Positions 33,520 through 45,720 are shown, numbered from the stretch's first letter. The stretch: 64,000 bases of DNA from Achatina immaculata (GCA_009760885.1 CM019719.1:39001584-39065583); one strand, 5' to 3'. Program-made: numbers and translations. Notes: generated by a model from the sequence alone, not told the origin.

Positions 33520-34360
33520 ATTAAGTATGTGCTACAGTAATTCCAAACTCCAAGCTCCTGCAGCTACATATTATCTGAGTCAGTGTATGTATGGCTGAAA
33601 TAACAGCCTCCGAATTTTCTACGACAGAGGATAGTAGATTATACTCTGGTCGCCGTCTCTATCAAGTCGATCCAAATGCAGATGTTGGTACTCGACACGC
33701 ATTGTTAAGAAAAATTTACATTAAAAAGCAGTAAAAAAATATGCATACACAGCAAAGGCACACTAGATTTTACACATCTGTCAGTAGATGAATGAAATAC
33801 ATACATACATATATGATATTACCGCAACTCAGTTCCGAGAATATCTGACTTTACTCGAGTCATATATGATATATATATATATCATGAATGTTCAGAGTAC
33901 TCAGATCTATTATACAACGAAACTTAGTCACAGAGACTGGAACTCGTAGCAGGAACTGTGGAGATGCCATCATAATCAGAAAGAAAACCCCAAACTTCTA
34001 ACATTATCATGGAGAGGTGGCTCCAGATTTTGTCGACTTATCTTGTAAAACGTTAAGAGGAATAGAAGAGTTAGCAGCAGTTGCCAAGTTCCTACGGTTT
34101 CCGAAAGCTTTGGCTACAGATTTAAATGCTAACCACTACAGTTAGCTATAGTTTCCTTCCATGAAATAAGCTCTTGTTCAGTTAAATGATACAAATACTC
34201 TTCTTTCAGTACCTGCGGCTGGGCTCTAGAGAAGACAAGCCGTCATAATACAAGTATTAAGTTACGTTCTATTTTGACATGTCCTTACCTTTTTACGTTT
34301 TTTTTTTTCCCTCGAGTTTTCTTTTTCTTTGCTGGTTAGTCACACAACATTCCCTTATTC
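33520..34360. other. No recognised gene
   Basis: Contains an AT palindromic microsatellite around 33862-33887 and a poly-T run near 34300. No coding similarity. Confidence 0.45.
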
Positions 34361-34970
34361 TCGCAGCATTCATAATTTCTACGACTCTTAATGATAAATA
34401 ACTGACTCAACCTGTGGCTGGTATATAACATTCTATGCTTCCCGTGGCAAGAGCAAATATACAACATTCTCTCCTCCTGCGGCTGGGATACAACATTTTC
34501 TGATTTCTGCAGCAGTTATATGACATTCTCTGATTTCTACAGCAGTTATACAAGATTCCTTTATTTCTGCAACAGTTATACAACATTCCCCGAGTTCCTA
34601 GTAGTTATACAACATTCCTCGATTTCCGTAGCAGTTACACAACAGTCTGATTTCCTCAGCATTTATAAAACATTTCCTGATTTTCACAGCAGTTATACAA
34701 CATTTACTGATTTTCGCGGCCAATATACTACATTACTTGCCTCTCCTGACTTAGATAAACAACATTCCCTCATTTATTCATCTAAAGTAAATATATAACA
34801 TTTTTTCAACTCCTTTGGCTGATATACAACATTCATAATTTCTACGACTCTTAATGATAAATAACTGTCTCAACCTGTGGCTGGTATATAACATTCCATG
34901 CTTCCCGTGGCAAGAGCAAATATACAACATTCTCTCATCCCGCGGCTGGGATACAACATTTTATTACTTC
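34360..34970. repeat. ~37-bp minisatellite bracketed by a 130-bp direct repeat
   Basis: Bases 34367-34500 recur at 34828-34963 (tctacgactcttaatgataa, then cctgtggctggtatataaca). Between them are about eight units of the form gatttctgcagcagttatac aacattcc. The direct repeats are themselves built of tatacaacattc-type units. Confidence 0.85.
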
Positions 34971-35700
34971 TATAGCGGAGTTATATAAAATATTCTCAAT
35001 TCTCGCAAATGATATACAACCTTCCTTAATTCTCACAAATGGTTTACAATCTTCCTTAACTCTCGCAAAAGATATACAACCTTCCTTTAATTCTCGCAAA
35101 TGGCATACAACCTTTCTCAATTCTCGCAAATGGTATACGACCTTCCTTTAATTCTCGCAAATGGCATACAACCTTTCTCAATTCTCGCAAATGGTATACG
35201 ACCTTCCTTTAATTCTCGCAAATGGTATACGACCTTCCTTTAATTCTCGCAAATGGTATACGACCTTCCTTTAATTCTCGCAAATGGTATACGACCTTCC
35301 TTTAATTCTCGCAAATGGTATACAGCCTTCCTCAATTCTCACAGATGGTATACAACCTTCCTTAACTCTCGCAAATGGTATACAACCTTCCTTAACTCTC
35401 GCAAATGACATACAACCTTCCTTAATTCTCGCAGATGGTATACAGCCTTCCTTAATTCTCGCAGATGGTATACAACCTTCCTTAACTCTCATAAATGGTA
35501 TACAACCTTCCTTAATTCTCGCAGATGGTATACAACCTTCCTTAATTCTCGCAGATGGTATACAACCTTCCTTAACTCTCATAAATGGTATACGACCTTC
35601 CTTAATTCCCGCAAATGGCATACAGCCTTCCTTTAATTCTCGCAAGATGGTATACAACCTTCTTCAATTCTCGCAGATGGTATGCAACATTCTCTGGCTT
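34971..35700. repeat. 30-31-bp minisatellite, ~23 units
   Basis: Units read attctcgcaaatggtataca accttcctta, with 31-bp variants (cctttaatt) in the proximal half and 30-bp units distally. The 30-bp part keeps frames open on both strands (35284-35712 plus, 35657-35271 minus), giving decapeptide repeats that are not evidence of a gene. Confidence 0.95.
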
Positions 35701-36107
35701 CTGCAAGCGTGACAGGTAGATAAGATTTCCTGACTCTTGATATGAACCCGGAATCTTGCGACTGAGACAGGTTTACATTCCCTGACCCGCTTTATGACAA
35801 AAATAAATAAATACTGCAAATAAAAATCAAAGGCTACTGAGCTAACTGTTTACATCATTCAATAGCACGGCTATTACAGCTGTACTTTACGATAATCTCA
35901 CATAAATCATTCATATTACATCACATGAGCATGGCCGTAACTGAAGCAACAGTGAGTCCTTTTCCCACGTGAAAACGCCAGCCCATTCCGATGTAAAAAA
36001 AAAGAGGTACCTAGAATAACGTGTTAGGGGAAAAACTGCCTCTGAAATCGGAGAAATCTAACTACAATACGAGGAGCACCAGAATACACTGCACACACCT
36101 GTACTAC

Positions 36108-36455
36108 CTCCCTGTAACTGTGAGCTGGTTTTCTTTGCAAGCCGATGCTGTGAAGATGTTGAGTACAGCATCGTATCGGCCTGGGAGCGGGTTATGTCGG
36201 CTACTTTTTCAGTCCCAGAGTGCAGCTAAAAGGCAGGGGGAGGGGGGGTGTTGCAATGCTTCTTTAACAGACTCCACCACCATGGGGACTATGGCGATCC
36301 CTGCCCCGTTTAGCCATGATAGGCCTTTTACGGGGGGGGGGGGAACCAACAGAGAGGTGGGACAGGGTCTTGGTCAGCTATGGTTCGCTAAACCTGACGC
36401 TAGCATGTCAGCTATGAGTCGCTAACTGCCTGATCGGACAGCGTCCTCACCCACC
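36108..36455 (-). repeat. R1 copy 8, nearly full length, inverted
   Basis: The order of blocks is gtaactgtgagctggttttc, ttgcaagccgatgctgtgaa, tactttttcagtcccagagt, aacagactccaccaccatgg, a poly-G run (36331-36342), agagaggtgggacagggtct, gtcagctatggttcgctaaa and gcctgatcggacagcgtcct. It shows the unexpanded form of the segments amplified in copies 4 and 5. Confidence 0.9.
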
Positions 36456-36459
36456 CACC

Positions 36460-37700
36460 ACCCTCCCCCCCCCCCCTTTCCCTCAACCCATCCACTGCAC
36501 ATACAGAAGTGATTACATTAAGAGAATAGGCCGTGCTCAAACGAATATCAGTCTCATATACGTGGAACTACAGTGGAGATTAATACTCGTGGATGCCTGC
36601 GTATGTATTACACAACTAGTAAGCAACCATCAGCAACCACATTACACTTTTCCTGTTAGAACTTTCATTGTGTAGAAATCCGAAGCTCTGAAACAACTAA
36701 TCCAACTCCTGCACGCGAGAGCTTACTTTTCACGCCTCCAGACAGAGAAGAACTAATTCAGACTGGATGAACCAGCATAACTTCCACCGTCGCTTATCAA
36801 CGCCTTTTATTTTACAGACAAACAAAAAAAAAATTGTTTTTCATTACACCTTGTGGCTTTCCCCCCCCCCCCCCAACTCCATCCCCCTCCTCCCTGAAAT
36901 ACGGTGTTGGTTTTACATTACCTGCTTTAAAAACTCAAAGAGATTTATCACTTTGGTAGAAAGAGGTGACACTTGGACGGCTGCAGAGAAAAATCTTAAC
37001 CTACCTACCTACAGGTTTATGTTCTCCCACATACCTTGCAAAATAGTAATCCCATAATTTTCAAAGTCTGTCAGACTGTGTTCTCCTTTACACCAAAGAG
37101 TGAGGATGTGTGTAAAAGGGTAAAAAAAAGAGGCCCGGGGGTGGGGGGGGGGGGGTTAATTCACTGCCAACGATTAGGCTTATAGGGAGATCTTAGTGAG
37201 CAGATGTCACGAACGTGTAGCTGCTGGATTTCAGAGACCTTGATCACGCGGATAATCTGCATTTTGCTCCCTTTTAGGACAGGAAGATGATTACGAGATT
37301 TTTTTTTTTTTTTGGGTATGTTTTCCCCTGTTGGAGTATGTATGTATGTGTATGTATGTATGTGCTAGCTGGAGAGGGGGGGGGAGCGGGTGAGGACAAT
37401 CTATATGGAAAAGGGGAAGGGAATAGTAACTAATTACAGTACTCCAGCCAAGTCATATTTTCCTTTCTTCTTCCGTCATTTTTGACAGGGTTACACTTAT
37501 TGAATTGTTATAGCTAAAAATGTTCATCCCATGCCTACTATAGTCAGCTTTGCCACGCATGATTGGCTACTAGCACTAATGAACGTGACTCGAAGCAACA
37601 ATAAGTGAAAATAAAGGAAATAAAATATTGCGTAATAAAATAAAATAAGAAAGAATAAAGGAAATTTTCTGGTGAAAGTGATACAAAACACATATTTATA
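36460..37700. other. No recognised gene; several homopolymer runs
   Basis: Has poly-C runs near 36466 and 36860, poly-G at 37144-37155, poly-T at 37300-37313 and a (GTAT)n stretch at 37335-37360. No coding similarity found. Confidence 0.45.
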
Positions 37701-37704
37701 GCAC

Positions 37705-38065
37705 CATATCAGTGTATTTCAGCTGCCTTATTTGTTTTGTCAGTTGTCATCAATTTAGTTTTCTTTGCATTAAGATAAAGGTTTTGCTCTTCACTATTCT
37801 TACAGACTGACATAATCAGTTTTTCCATTCCTTTTTGTGTTGCGGACAGTAATACTGTGTCATGAGCATATCTAATCTCTGGTATTTCATAACCTCCAAT
37901 TGTTATGGCATCATAATATTCTTTGTCTACATTTTCTCTAACATTCCTCATTATATTTTCAGTTTACAAGTTAAATACTTAAGGCGACGGTATGCAACCC
38001 TGACGGACCCCTTGTTTTATGTCAAACCAAGTTGTTGTTTCACCATTTATTCTTTCTGCTGCTTG
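37705..38065 (-). pseudogene. LINE-D: inverted 5' piece (RT motifs B and C)
   Basis: Minus strand from about 38060: GETTTWFDIKQGVRQGC (motif B), two stop codons in the following VFNL-TENIM stretch, then REN-DKEYYDAITIGGYE and motif C reading YAHD instead of YADD, and KKTKLMTTDKT. The first catalytic Asp is replaced by His, so it is inactive. It belongs with the plus-strand piece starting at 38085, as the upstream part of the same kind of ORF. Confidence 0.85.
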
Positions 38066-38084
38066 TTGGCCTAGATACAGCAGT

Positions 38085-38625
38085 GATGTTAATTGTGAGA
38101 CCTGGATACCTAACAAAAGAGCTGAGAAACACATAAATGCCTTTGAATGTAAATACTACAGAAGAGTTCTTCAAATATCATGGACAAAAATAAGAACAAA
38201 TATATCCATACTACAAGGACTTAATACTGAAGAAGGCTGGCTAGTAAAGGAGATTAAACATAATGGGAAAAAGAAAGAGAGGAAGACCGAGGCGAAGATG
38301 GCTGCAAGACATCGTTGATGATATGCGAATGGATGGATCAGCAGCAGGCCATCTTGCTTACAACCGACAGCCCTACAGGAGAACTGTTAGGGAGGCAAAG
38401 TTCTGCAACTGTAATCCTGTCATGCCTTAGAGGCACATAGGGATATGGTGTTAGTGCCCATATTTTCCTTGACCTGTCAGCACACTAGAGGGTGATATGG
38501 TCAGTATCACGCCTGGCCGCCTTTCCTTCCCCAACTCCAGAAGAAGTCGGGTACCCATTTCTACAAATGGGTAGGTAACTGGGGTGCCTCCAGAAAGGGA
38601 CATGCAAATGACTGACTGACTGATC
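38085..38625 (+). pseudogene. LINE-D: 3' piece, interrupted by SINE-A
   Basis: Starts at CETWIPNKRAEKHINAFE and runs through YYRRVLQISW. One frameshift falls near 38265, after which the frame reads GKRKRGRPRRRWLQDIVDD, AAGHLAYNRQPYRRTVREAK. At about 38403-38410 the LINE gives way to an inverted SINE-A, and after it (38591) the LINE end resumes as agaaagggacatgcaaatga with a (CTGA)n tail. The fragment at 47260-47370 shows the uninterrupted end (REAKFRKGHANE). Confidence 0.88.
38410..38588 (-). repeat. SINE-A copy, 5'-truncated, nested in LINE-D
   Basis: On the minus strand it runs from ggcaccccagttacc (38588) through gaaatgggtac, gacttcttctggagttgggg, ccatatcaccctctagtgtg and cactaacaccatatccctat to the tail aggcatgacaggattac. 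The tRNA head is missing. It lies inside the last codons of LINE-D, so it inserted later. Confidence 0.88.
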
Positions 38626-38734
38626 AGTGTATTTAAACGAAATGTATTAATCCACTGGCGCTACAACAAAATAAAGTTAATCATCCCTTAAATATTCTAG
38701 CATTACATACAGAGCAAACAATACGTATACGTCT

Positions 38735-39000
38735 GACGTGTCAAACTGGCGGCTCGCGGGTACTCTGCGGCCCGCGAGATCAACATTAACATTTTTTTTT
38801 CTTCACAACGTGTGGGGGAAAAAAACATTATAAATGACCCGAAAAGATCATTAAATACAATCAGTTCACCTTTATAACTTTTTTTTTGGTGTGTGTGTGT
38901 GAATTGGCAAAAACTAGTTGATTTACATGCGGCCCGCCGCTGGATTTCTGCATATAGTGTTGCCCTTGAAGTCACTGATTTTGAACACTCCAGACATGCG
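38735..39000. mobile_element. hAT-like MITE remnant
   Basis: gtgtcaaactggcggctcgc gggt and tgcggcccgcgag at one end, with catgcggcccgccgctgga near 38930, resemble the CAG-GTGTCAAACT / GCGGCCCGC pattern of non-autonomous hAT elements. Ends and target duplication are not clear. Confidence 0.45.
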
Positions 39001-39021
39001 TATCCTCTATTTAGACCAACG

Positions 39022-39423
39022 CAATAAACGTACTAAAATGCTATATTGAACCCATCTTGTTATATGGAAGTGAATCATGGACAATAGGCAAGTCTGCACA
39101 AAAATCATTGGAAGCAGCAGAAATGTGGTTTATTAGAAGAATGTTGCGAATCCCCTGGACAGCAAAAATAACTAATGAAGAATGTAGGAGAAGAGCTGGA
39201 GAGACAAAAAACCTTGTCAGAAAGATAAGAGAGAGACAATGTACTTTCACAGGACATGCAATGAGAAGAGGGGGCATTGAAAATATTATAACAACAGGAA
39301 AAATAGAAGGAAGAAGATCAAGAGGAAGACCAAGAGAAATGATACTGGACAGTCTGACGGGATGGTGTGAGAGGAGATCACCAACAGAATGTCTTGATAT
39401 CTTGTAAAATAATAATAATAATG
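39022..39423 (+). pseudogene. LINE-C: C-terminal RT remnant with (AAT)n tail
   Basis: One open frame of about 128 codons from AINVLKCYIEPILLYGSESW through AEMWFIRRMLRIPW and RRAGETKNLVRKIRERQ to RRSRGRPREMILDSLTGW, ending with TAA at 39405-39407 and an (AAT)n tail (39408-39422). No stop or frameshift in the remaining part, so it is less decayed than LINE-D, but the RT catalytic core is absent. It is a different family from LINE-A, B and D. Confidence 0.88.
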
Positions 39424-39424
39424 C

Positions 39425-40560
39425 GCTATCTAATATAGAAGCTGCTTATACTGTGGTTGCATTCAGTTCGCCTCCTCCGCTGTCTAAGTGACAACCCCCC
39501 GTTACTTCGATTTACGAGCACAAGCAGGTAAAGCTGCTGATTCTGCTACCGTCTAAATTATCGTTCAAAATATCGATGTTATTAAAATAAAGTCAAGTTA
39601 CCATCTGTTCCACAGAGGAGTGAATGTTATAATTAGCATGATTACTTTGTGGTGTTTTTGAGTCTAGACTTCCCCTTCCCCCCCCCCCCCCCCCCCACCC
39701 CCCTTCCTTTTTTTTTTTTTTTGAAAGAAGGAAGAGAAGCACATACACCTTTTTTGTCATATCATTTGAGGTTATTAAAGGGGTTTTCACTGGTGCTGTA
39801 AGAGAAACATTATCTCAAAACGTGGTCCACGAACCTCTAGAGGTTTGCGAAGGATCAGGTCCGGGGATTTGGATTATGCATAAACCTAGAAATGTGTGAA
39901 GATTTGTAACTTTACACGTGTAGTATTAGTGGTGTATCACTGAAGCAGGTTGAACGTGTGGCTATTCTGCCACATAACTAATACCACGTGACGGCGGAGC
40001 ATAAAGAAGGTGACGGAAAACTGTCACTGGGTTTAGGATCACCGCAGGGGAACTTGCTGACGACCTAGTATCTTAAGCTGGTACGGGTTGATCAAACTTC
40101 GGACTCCTTCTATGGGAACGAAGGGCTCCGGCCTCATCTTAGTCGTATTAGCGGGATGGGGGGAAAGCCATGCGCAGACACAGACAAAAATGTAGAACGT
40201 CCTTCATGCAGGACGTGAAGAATGTGAATTTGGCAACCAAGAGAAGTCTGGTGAATTGCAAACGCAAAAAGAAGGTAATGTGGGACTAAGGCACTTCTGT
40301 GTGTGTGTGTTTCTTTTTTCAAAGCTTTTTGGGTTCCCCCCTCCCCCGCTTTATTTTTTATTGTAAATCTTCGTAGGCCTGGACATAATGATTTTCAGAG
40401 TTCATACTTTCCTCATTTGTCACGTGATTTTGTATGCTCTTCCTGCAATTTTTGTGCTTTGAAACCACATTGTAGCCGCGTGTTATCTCCCTTGGTTTTG
40501 TCCCGAAAGCAATGTGGACGTGACTGCTGAAGAATGAAGATGGACGTGACTGCTGAAGAA
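39425..40560. other. No recognised gene
   Basis: Holds a poly-C run (39680-39697) next to poly-T (39709-39722). An hAT-like patch (ggtccacgaacctctagagg tttgcgaa, near 39823) is too short to call. A 23-bp sequence around gatggacgtgactgctgaag is repeated near 40525 and 40545. Confidence 0.4.
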
Positions 40561-40564
40561 TGAA

Positions 40565-40925
40565 GATGGACGTGACGCTGTTCGAACTGACTGTCAGCGA
40601 CCCATTGGTGACCAAGCTTACGTCAGGGTTGGCAACCATAGCCCACTAAGATAAGGTTTCTTCCCTTTGGTACCCTTCCCCCCCCCCCCACCTCCACTCA
40701 GTAACAGGCCAAGCCTGGATAACGGGACAGGGGTCGTCATTATTCCCATGGACGTGAAGTCTGCTAAAAAAAAAAATCCACTCAAGGACCGAAAAGAAGT
40801 AACCTTTTCCCTATTCGACACGATGCAGTACCTCGACATCTTCACAGCACAAGCTACAAAGAACTTTCTGGTCACATTTCCAGGAAGACGGAACAACAAC
40901 AACAACAACAACACCAAGATAAAGA
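40565..40925 (+). repeat. R1 copy 9 with (aac)n tail
   Basis: Has gtcagcgacccattggtgac, cgtcagggttggcaaccata, poly-C at 40679-40689, cagtaacaggccaagcctgg, the block attcccatggacgtgaagtc tgctaa, then cgacatcttcacagcacaag and caaagaac, and a tail of aac repeats (40892-40912). Confidence 0.85.
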
Positions 40926-41639
40926 CGACAGCAACAACGTTAACGTCAGCGATCTGCGATTGCACGACAGACACTAACTGTCGTAGTTTGGTATTTCACA
41001 CCCAGAACAGAAGTGGAATTCTTATCAGTAACAAAGACAAACGGCGTTAAAAGAATCGATAATATCAACGATATGCCACGGCATGTCATCAATGATATAA
41101 TAACTAATAATCTCTTGGCAAGTACAACATATATTTTTCATGTCAGAAAATTCAGAATACTTTAAGAACCTTGCCTTATACAAAACGTTAAAAACTTTTT
41201 TTTAAAAAATTTAAAATTCTGAAAAAAAGAAGTATAGTAATAAAGTATAAGTATAGTAATAAAGCATAACAAAAAAAAGTGTCAGAAAGAAATGAAGAAA
41301 TATATAGATTTGTAAAATTCCTTTTATACTGATTATAATATATACGAGATATCAATACAAGAAACATGAGTGCTTAAATTCTGTTTAAACAGACTGAAAA
41401 AAAAACAACTCTATAACCAAAGAGATTGCGCGGTTTTTACAACTAACAGCTGCCAGAGGTATTCAGCTCTGCCCTATGCCGTTTGAAAGTGCACCAAGTA
41501 CATCGGCTGGAAAATATAAGCTCCTAGAAATGTGAATATAGAAAAATCGTGCCAATTTCGCTCAAGCGCACACATAAATACGCTGTACATGGTCTGGTAT
41601 CGCAAAACGAAAAACAAGTGAAAAGCATCTATCATTGAG

Positions 41640-41830
41640 ATGCAAGGTGGCCTAGCTGACAGGACTGTCCTTGTTCCTCCCCCTCCTCCTCCTAGAGTCT
41701 AGGGTTCGAGCCACTGTTATTCTCTTACTGTTTTTTTTCCCCTTTCTCTCTCTCGTCTACAGTTCTTTGTCTACTATACTATACGTATATTGTGCTTCTG
41801 AAGAGATGTGTTAGCGCCTGATACTCGTGG
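41640..41830 (+). repeat. SINE-D copy (tRNA-derived)
   Basis: An A-box-like tggcctagctgac (41649) and the B box tagggttcgagcc (41700) are followed by ttattctcttactg, a T-run, ctctctctcgtctac and agttctttgtctac. The same order occurs at 54617-54710. The intervening (CTC)n near 41678-41694 is a local expansion. Confidence 0.6.
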
Positions 41831-42329
41831 GAAAAAAAAAGGACTCGGTTCATGTCCAGCTTCTACTCCATACTAGTCAGCCCAGCTAAAGAGAAATTGG
41901 CCCCTGACTCTCGTGTTAGGAGATAAAGACTGCTTGATTGACTCAGTTACCACACATCAGCCAACAGAACAAAATACCGAATTCATTACGGCGATATCCA
42001 TTTCGTTTTCTTCTTCTTTGATACATACAGCCAGTGATACCCATCACACCACAAAAATATTCACAACATTAAAAAATAAAACAAAACGCTATAATGGAAA
42101 CCGTCTACCTTTCTTCAAGGAAAAGGTGTTCGCTAAAGGGGGAGACGAAGTGGAGCAAGTAAGACAGCGACTCGAGATCAGTTCTAGGAAATCTTCCAAT
42201 ATGGAAACGCTACAATAGCATTTAAAGCAGATACCTGTAGTTTTCAGTGACACATCACAAGATGACGGTCTGACAGTAAATCTTCTGCATTTAGTGCATT
42301 CACTAGTTTCGTTTTGCACTGATTTTACT

Positions 42330-42620
42330 TATTCACTAGTTTTTACCGGTGTAAGTAACGAGATGATACTGTTAACTAGTTTTTAACCGGTGTAAGTAAC
42401 GAGATGATACTATTAACTAGTTTTTAACCGGTGTAAGTAACGAGACGATACTAATAACTGTTTTTACTGGTGTAAGTAAGAGATTATACTAATAACTAGT
42501 TTTATTGGTGTGAGTAACGAGGTGATACTAATCTCCAGTCTTTATTGATTTATTGAATGAGATGATAATAACAACCAGTTTTACTCATGTAACGAAAGAA
42601 ATGATACTAATCACTAGTTG
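42330..42620. repeat. ~42-bp minisatellite, 7 units
   Basis: The unit is actagtttttaaccggtgta agtaacgagatgatacta. Units decay progressively toward the distal end (tttattggtgtgagtaacga, then tttactcatgtaacg). Confidence 0.9.
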
Positions 42621-42792
42621 TTTTTTTTAACTGATCTATTGAACAAAGTAATACTCATGGAAAAGAAGCTAGAAAGAAAGAAAGAAAGAAAGAAAATAAG
42701 ACGATGTGTTTGGCTCTGTTTTCCAAAAAGGAACTCGAATTCAAGAACTAAAATTGTTACAGCTTCCACACAACATTCAAATGAATTCAAAC

Positions 42793-42980
42793 AAGCGATG
42801 CTGTGAAGAAGTTGAGACAGCATCGTATCGGATTGGGAGCGGGGTTACGACGGCTATTTTTGCAGAACCTGTGTGGAACTAACAACAACAACAACAACAA
42901 AAGCAAGGAGTGTGCAGTGCTTCTGTAGCAGACTCCACCACCAAGGGGACTACGGGGTCCCCTGCCCCGTCCGCAGTTTC
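42793..42980 (-). repeat. R1 copy 10, truncated
   Basis: Inverted R1: gcgatgctgtgaagaagttg, agcatcgtatcggattggga, an internal (CAA)n run at 42881-42900, then gtgcagtgcttctgtagcag, actccaccaccaaggggact and ccctgccccgt, where it stops just before the G-run segment. Confidence 0.85.
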
Positions 42981-42984
42981 TTTT

Positions 42985-44630
42985 GATTCCAGTGAGTATT
43001 GTACAGAAGTTGTAACAAATTTATACATATTGCCAACTAAATGCAACAGAATTTTAAAACAAAATTATACTTCAAACAACACAGGGATTTTTAAAAAGGA
43101 TAAAAATTACTTTGATTTATATTTTTAAAAATGGATAAAAGCTAACAATAACGTGCAATTCCTTAAACAAACCTGATTACAGGAAGCGAATAATCCAGTC
43201 GAGAAAGTGCCTGCTGCACTGTACAAGATACTCCAGTCTCGGCACAGTTCGAAGTTTCTTTTATTCCCCCCTGTTAAATTTTTTTTGGTTTCTTTAATCA
43301 CGAAATTCTGAATGAAACTTTTTCCAAGTTCCCAAGTTGGTGGTAGTAATCCCGCAGAACAAGATATCCCTCGCTTTTTGCCCCTTTCGCAAAACAACTG
43401 AGAGAACTCGGGGGGCGATAAGACGAGGCCAACACGAGCTTCGGGAATCACACCTCGCCTTAGTTACCCCACCAGCGAGTCTCCTAACACCTGCTGACGG
43501 TAGCACCATTCACTGTAAGCAATGAACCACGGGTCTCGTCGTGGACTCCACGTCGAGAAGAAGAAAAAAAAAAACCCACAAGAAAACAGAAAAGTCACAG
43601 TGACAGCCACTAGACTGAAGCCGCCAACTTTGGCGGATCCCCCCCCCCCGGGGGGGGGGGGCTGGTGGAAAGGGGGAGGGGTGGGAATTGATGGCAGGAC
43701 CAGCCATCAGTTTCAAGTCTAGCGTTTCAGGCAAGAGGACGTGTACTTGATGACTTGATGGAAGTGACTACACTGGAAGTATAAGATCTCTCCAGGAAAA
43801 GATCTTGTTTGGAACAAGACTCCAAGTGTGGAAATCTTCAGGAAGTGGGACACGATTATTATTATTATTATTATTATTATTATTGGGATTTTGTTTAAAA
43901 TGAGAGAAAGAAGGGGTCACGTGGCTTATATTTCTGTGGGAGAAACTGTTGGAAAACATAAATTTGAGTATTTTAGAAAAATGATCACTTACCATATAGA
44001 CATGCCATATAGAACCTTGTGGTGGACTAGCACGGGGAAACCACACTGTGAAAATGGAGAAAAAAAGATGAAAAGAAACCGCAGATTTAAAAAAAAAAAG
44101 ACATTTATGGCACGGCGGCACGAACATGAGCCACTTTGAGAGGTGGGGGGAAAAAAGGGTGGAGGGGGGTTAGTTGGACGATGGAACTTGCGAGCGACGC
44201 TTTTCGGGGACATCAATCAACTATTGGGCGTGAAAAGGGCGTGGTGACTACAAACGACACGCCCATGCGGTGAAGCGACAAGAATATGCCCCGCCTTTCA
44301 ACTAACGACATTGAGGAGATGTGATGTCACAATGTGGGTGTAAAAAATTCGGGGGGGGGGGGTGTAATGCTCTATCTAGAAAAATTTGCCATAAACTTCT
44401 TTGCTATTGCTACTACTTTTGTTTTTAACGCGCTCAGAATTTGTTGTACTTTCTTAACATCTTGGCCCAGGCTTGCTGGCAGTTCAGGAGAATCTGTCGC
44501 AACAGCCAAAGGTCAGAGTTAAGTGACATGCACGGTGACACAAATAACTAAAGATATATAAAATATATATTTAAAATATATATATATATCAAATGGGATT
44601 AAGGGTCGTACAAGTGCAAAGATATTATTG
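42985..44630. other. No recognised gene
   Basis: Contains a perfect poly-C/poly-G junction (43640-43660), an (ATT)n run at 43854-43884, poly-G at 44352-44361 and an AT repeat near 44560-44590. ORFs of 60-120 codons show no domain. Confidence 0.45.
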
Positions 44631-44634
44631 GGAA

Positions 44635-45025
44635 GACACTGTCCGATCTGCCAGCCAGCTACCCGTAGCTCACATGCTAGCTTCAGAGTTGGCGAACCAT
44701 AGCTGACCAAGACCCTGTCCCACCTTTCCGTTGGTATCCCCCCGCCCCCAAGTAATAGATTCAGCGTGGCTAACGAGATCACCATAGTCCCCATGGTGGT
44801 GGAGCCTGATAAAGAAGCACTGCACGCTCCCTGCGTTTTAGTCCCCATGGTGGTGGAGTCTGATAAAGAGGCACTGTACGCCCCCTGCGTTTTTAGCTCC
44901 ACTCAGAGACTGAAACAAATAAGCCGCCGTAACCAGCTCCCAATCCGATACAATGTTGTGTCTCAACATCTTCACAGCAGTGTCTGTAAAGAACACCAGC
45001 TCCCAGTTCCAAGAATATAGAAGAG
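44635..45025 (+). repeat. R1 copy 11 with an internal 59-61-bp duplication
   Basis: Begins at cactgtccgatctgccagcc, then gttggcgaaccatagctgac caagaccctgtcccacc, a short C-run (44739-44750) and gcgtggctaacgag. The segment gtccccatggtggtggag..c tgataaagaagcactgcac is present twice in tandem (about 44787 and 44843). It ends with ctccactcagagactgaaac and cagctcccagttccaagaat. Confidence 0.9.
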
Positions 45026-45720
45026 GATCCTTAACTCCTGTGAAGACAGGGCTGACGTTGGAAGGGGATTGGAGGGGGGGGGGCAAGGTTACACCCCTTG
45101 GGCCATGAGGACGTTTACAAGAGCTACTTTCCGCATTTAGATAGAGGGCCCGATAGTAACTGACCCCGGGGCCCGACCTGGCTCTCCACCACCCTGTGCA
45201 GAGAATTATTAAAAATGATTATGAAACAAAAATATTAGTGCAACAAATTTTCAACATTTTTTCCCCACATCAAAGTCTTCTTCTTCTTTGTGGATTTTGC
45301 ACCCCTCCCCTTTTTTTTTCATAGGGCACTCTTAAGATGTGCACAGCCCTGCAGTGCGCACACAATAAAGCCGTTTCATCTATCTGAATACGGCGTTCTT
45401 GTATTCCGAGATATGTCATGACCTCCAACACGTGCCTGTCACGTTCATTGCTCCACAGAGATTCCTGATAGCAGGACACGCTAAAATTACAGGAATTCCA
45501 CGAGGACAACAAACGTTTCCCCTCACGCTAGCTTCTAGTTGATAGTTTCCTTTTGTAAACAAACTGCAGATATTAACAGGGCAGATAGATCATTGTTAAA
45601 GGCAACAAACACGATCTTACCTGCCCAGATGCGTGAGGTACATGTAGCAAGACCGAACAGAAAAAAGGAAGGAATCTGGTGTAGAGAAACATGGGAGATG
45701 TCACATCTACCTCATACTAG
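45026..45720. other. No recognised gene
   Basis: The minus-strand ORF 45512-45270 (about 80 codons, ending in a basic stretch) has no domain I recognise. Poly-G at 45076-45084. Confidence 0.4.

Noticed and set aside
35271..35712. Opposing ORFs of 128 and 142 codons with a decapeptide repeat
   Set aside because: 30-bp minisatellite; open on both strands by construction.
40520..40575. Short gatggacgtgactgctgaag direct repeat as a regulatory element
   Set aside because: Only two and a half copies, no other support; a local duplication is enough.
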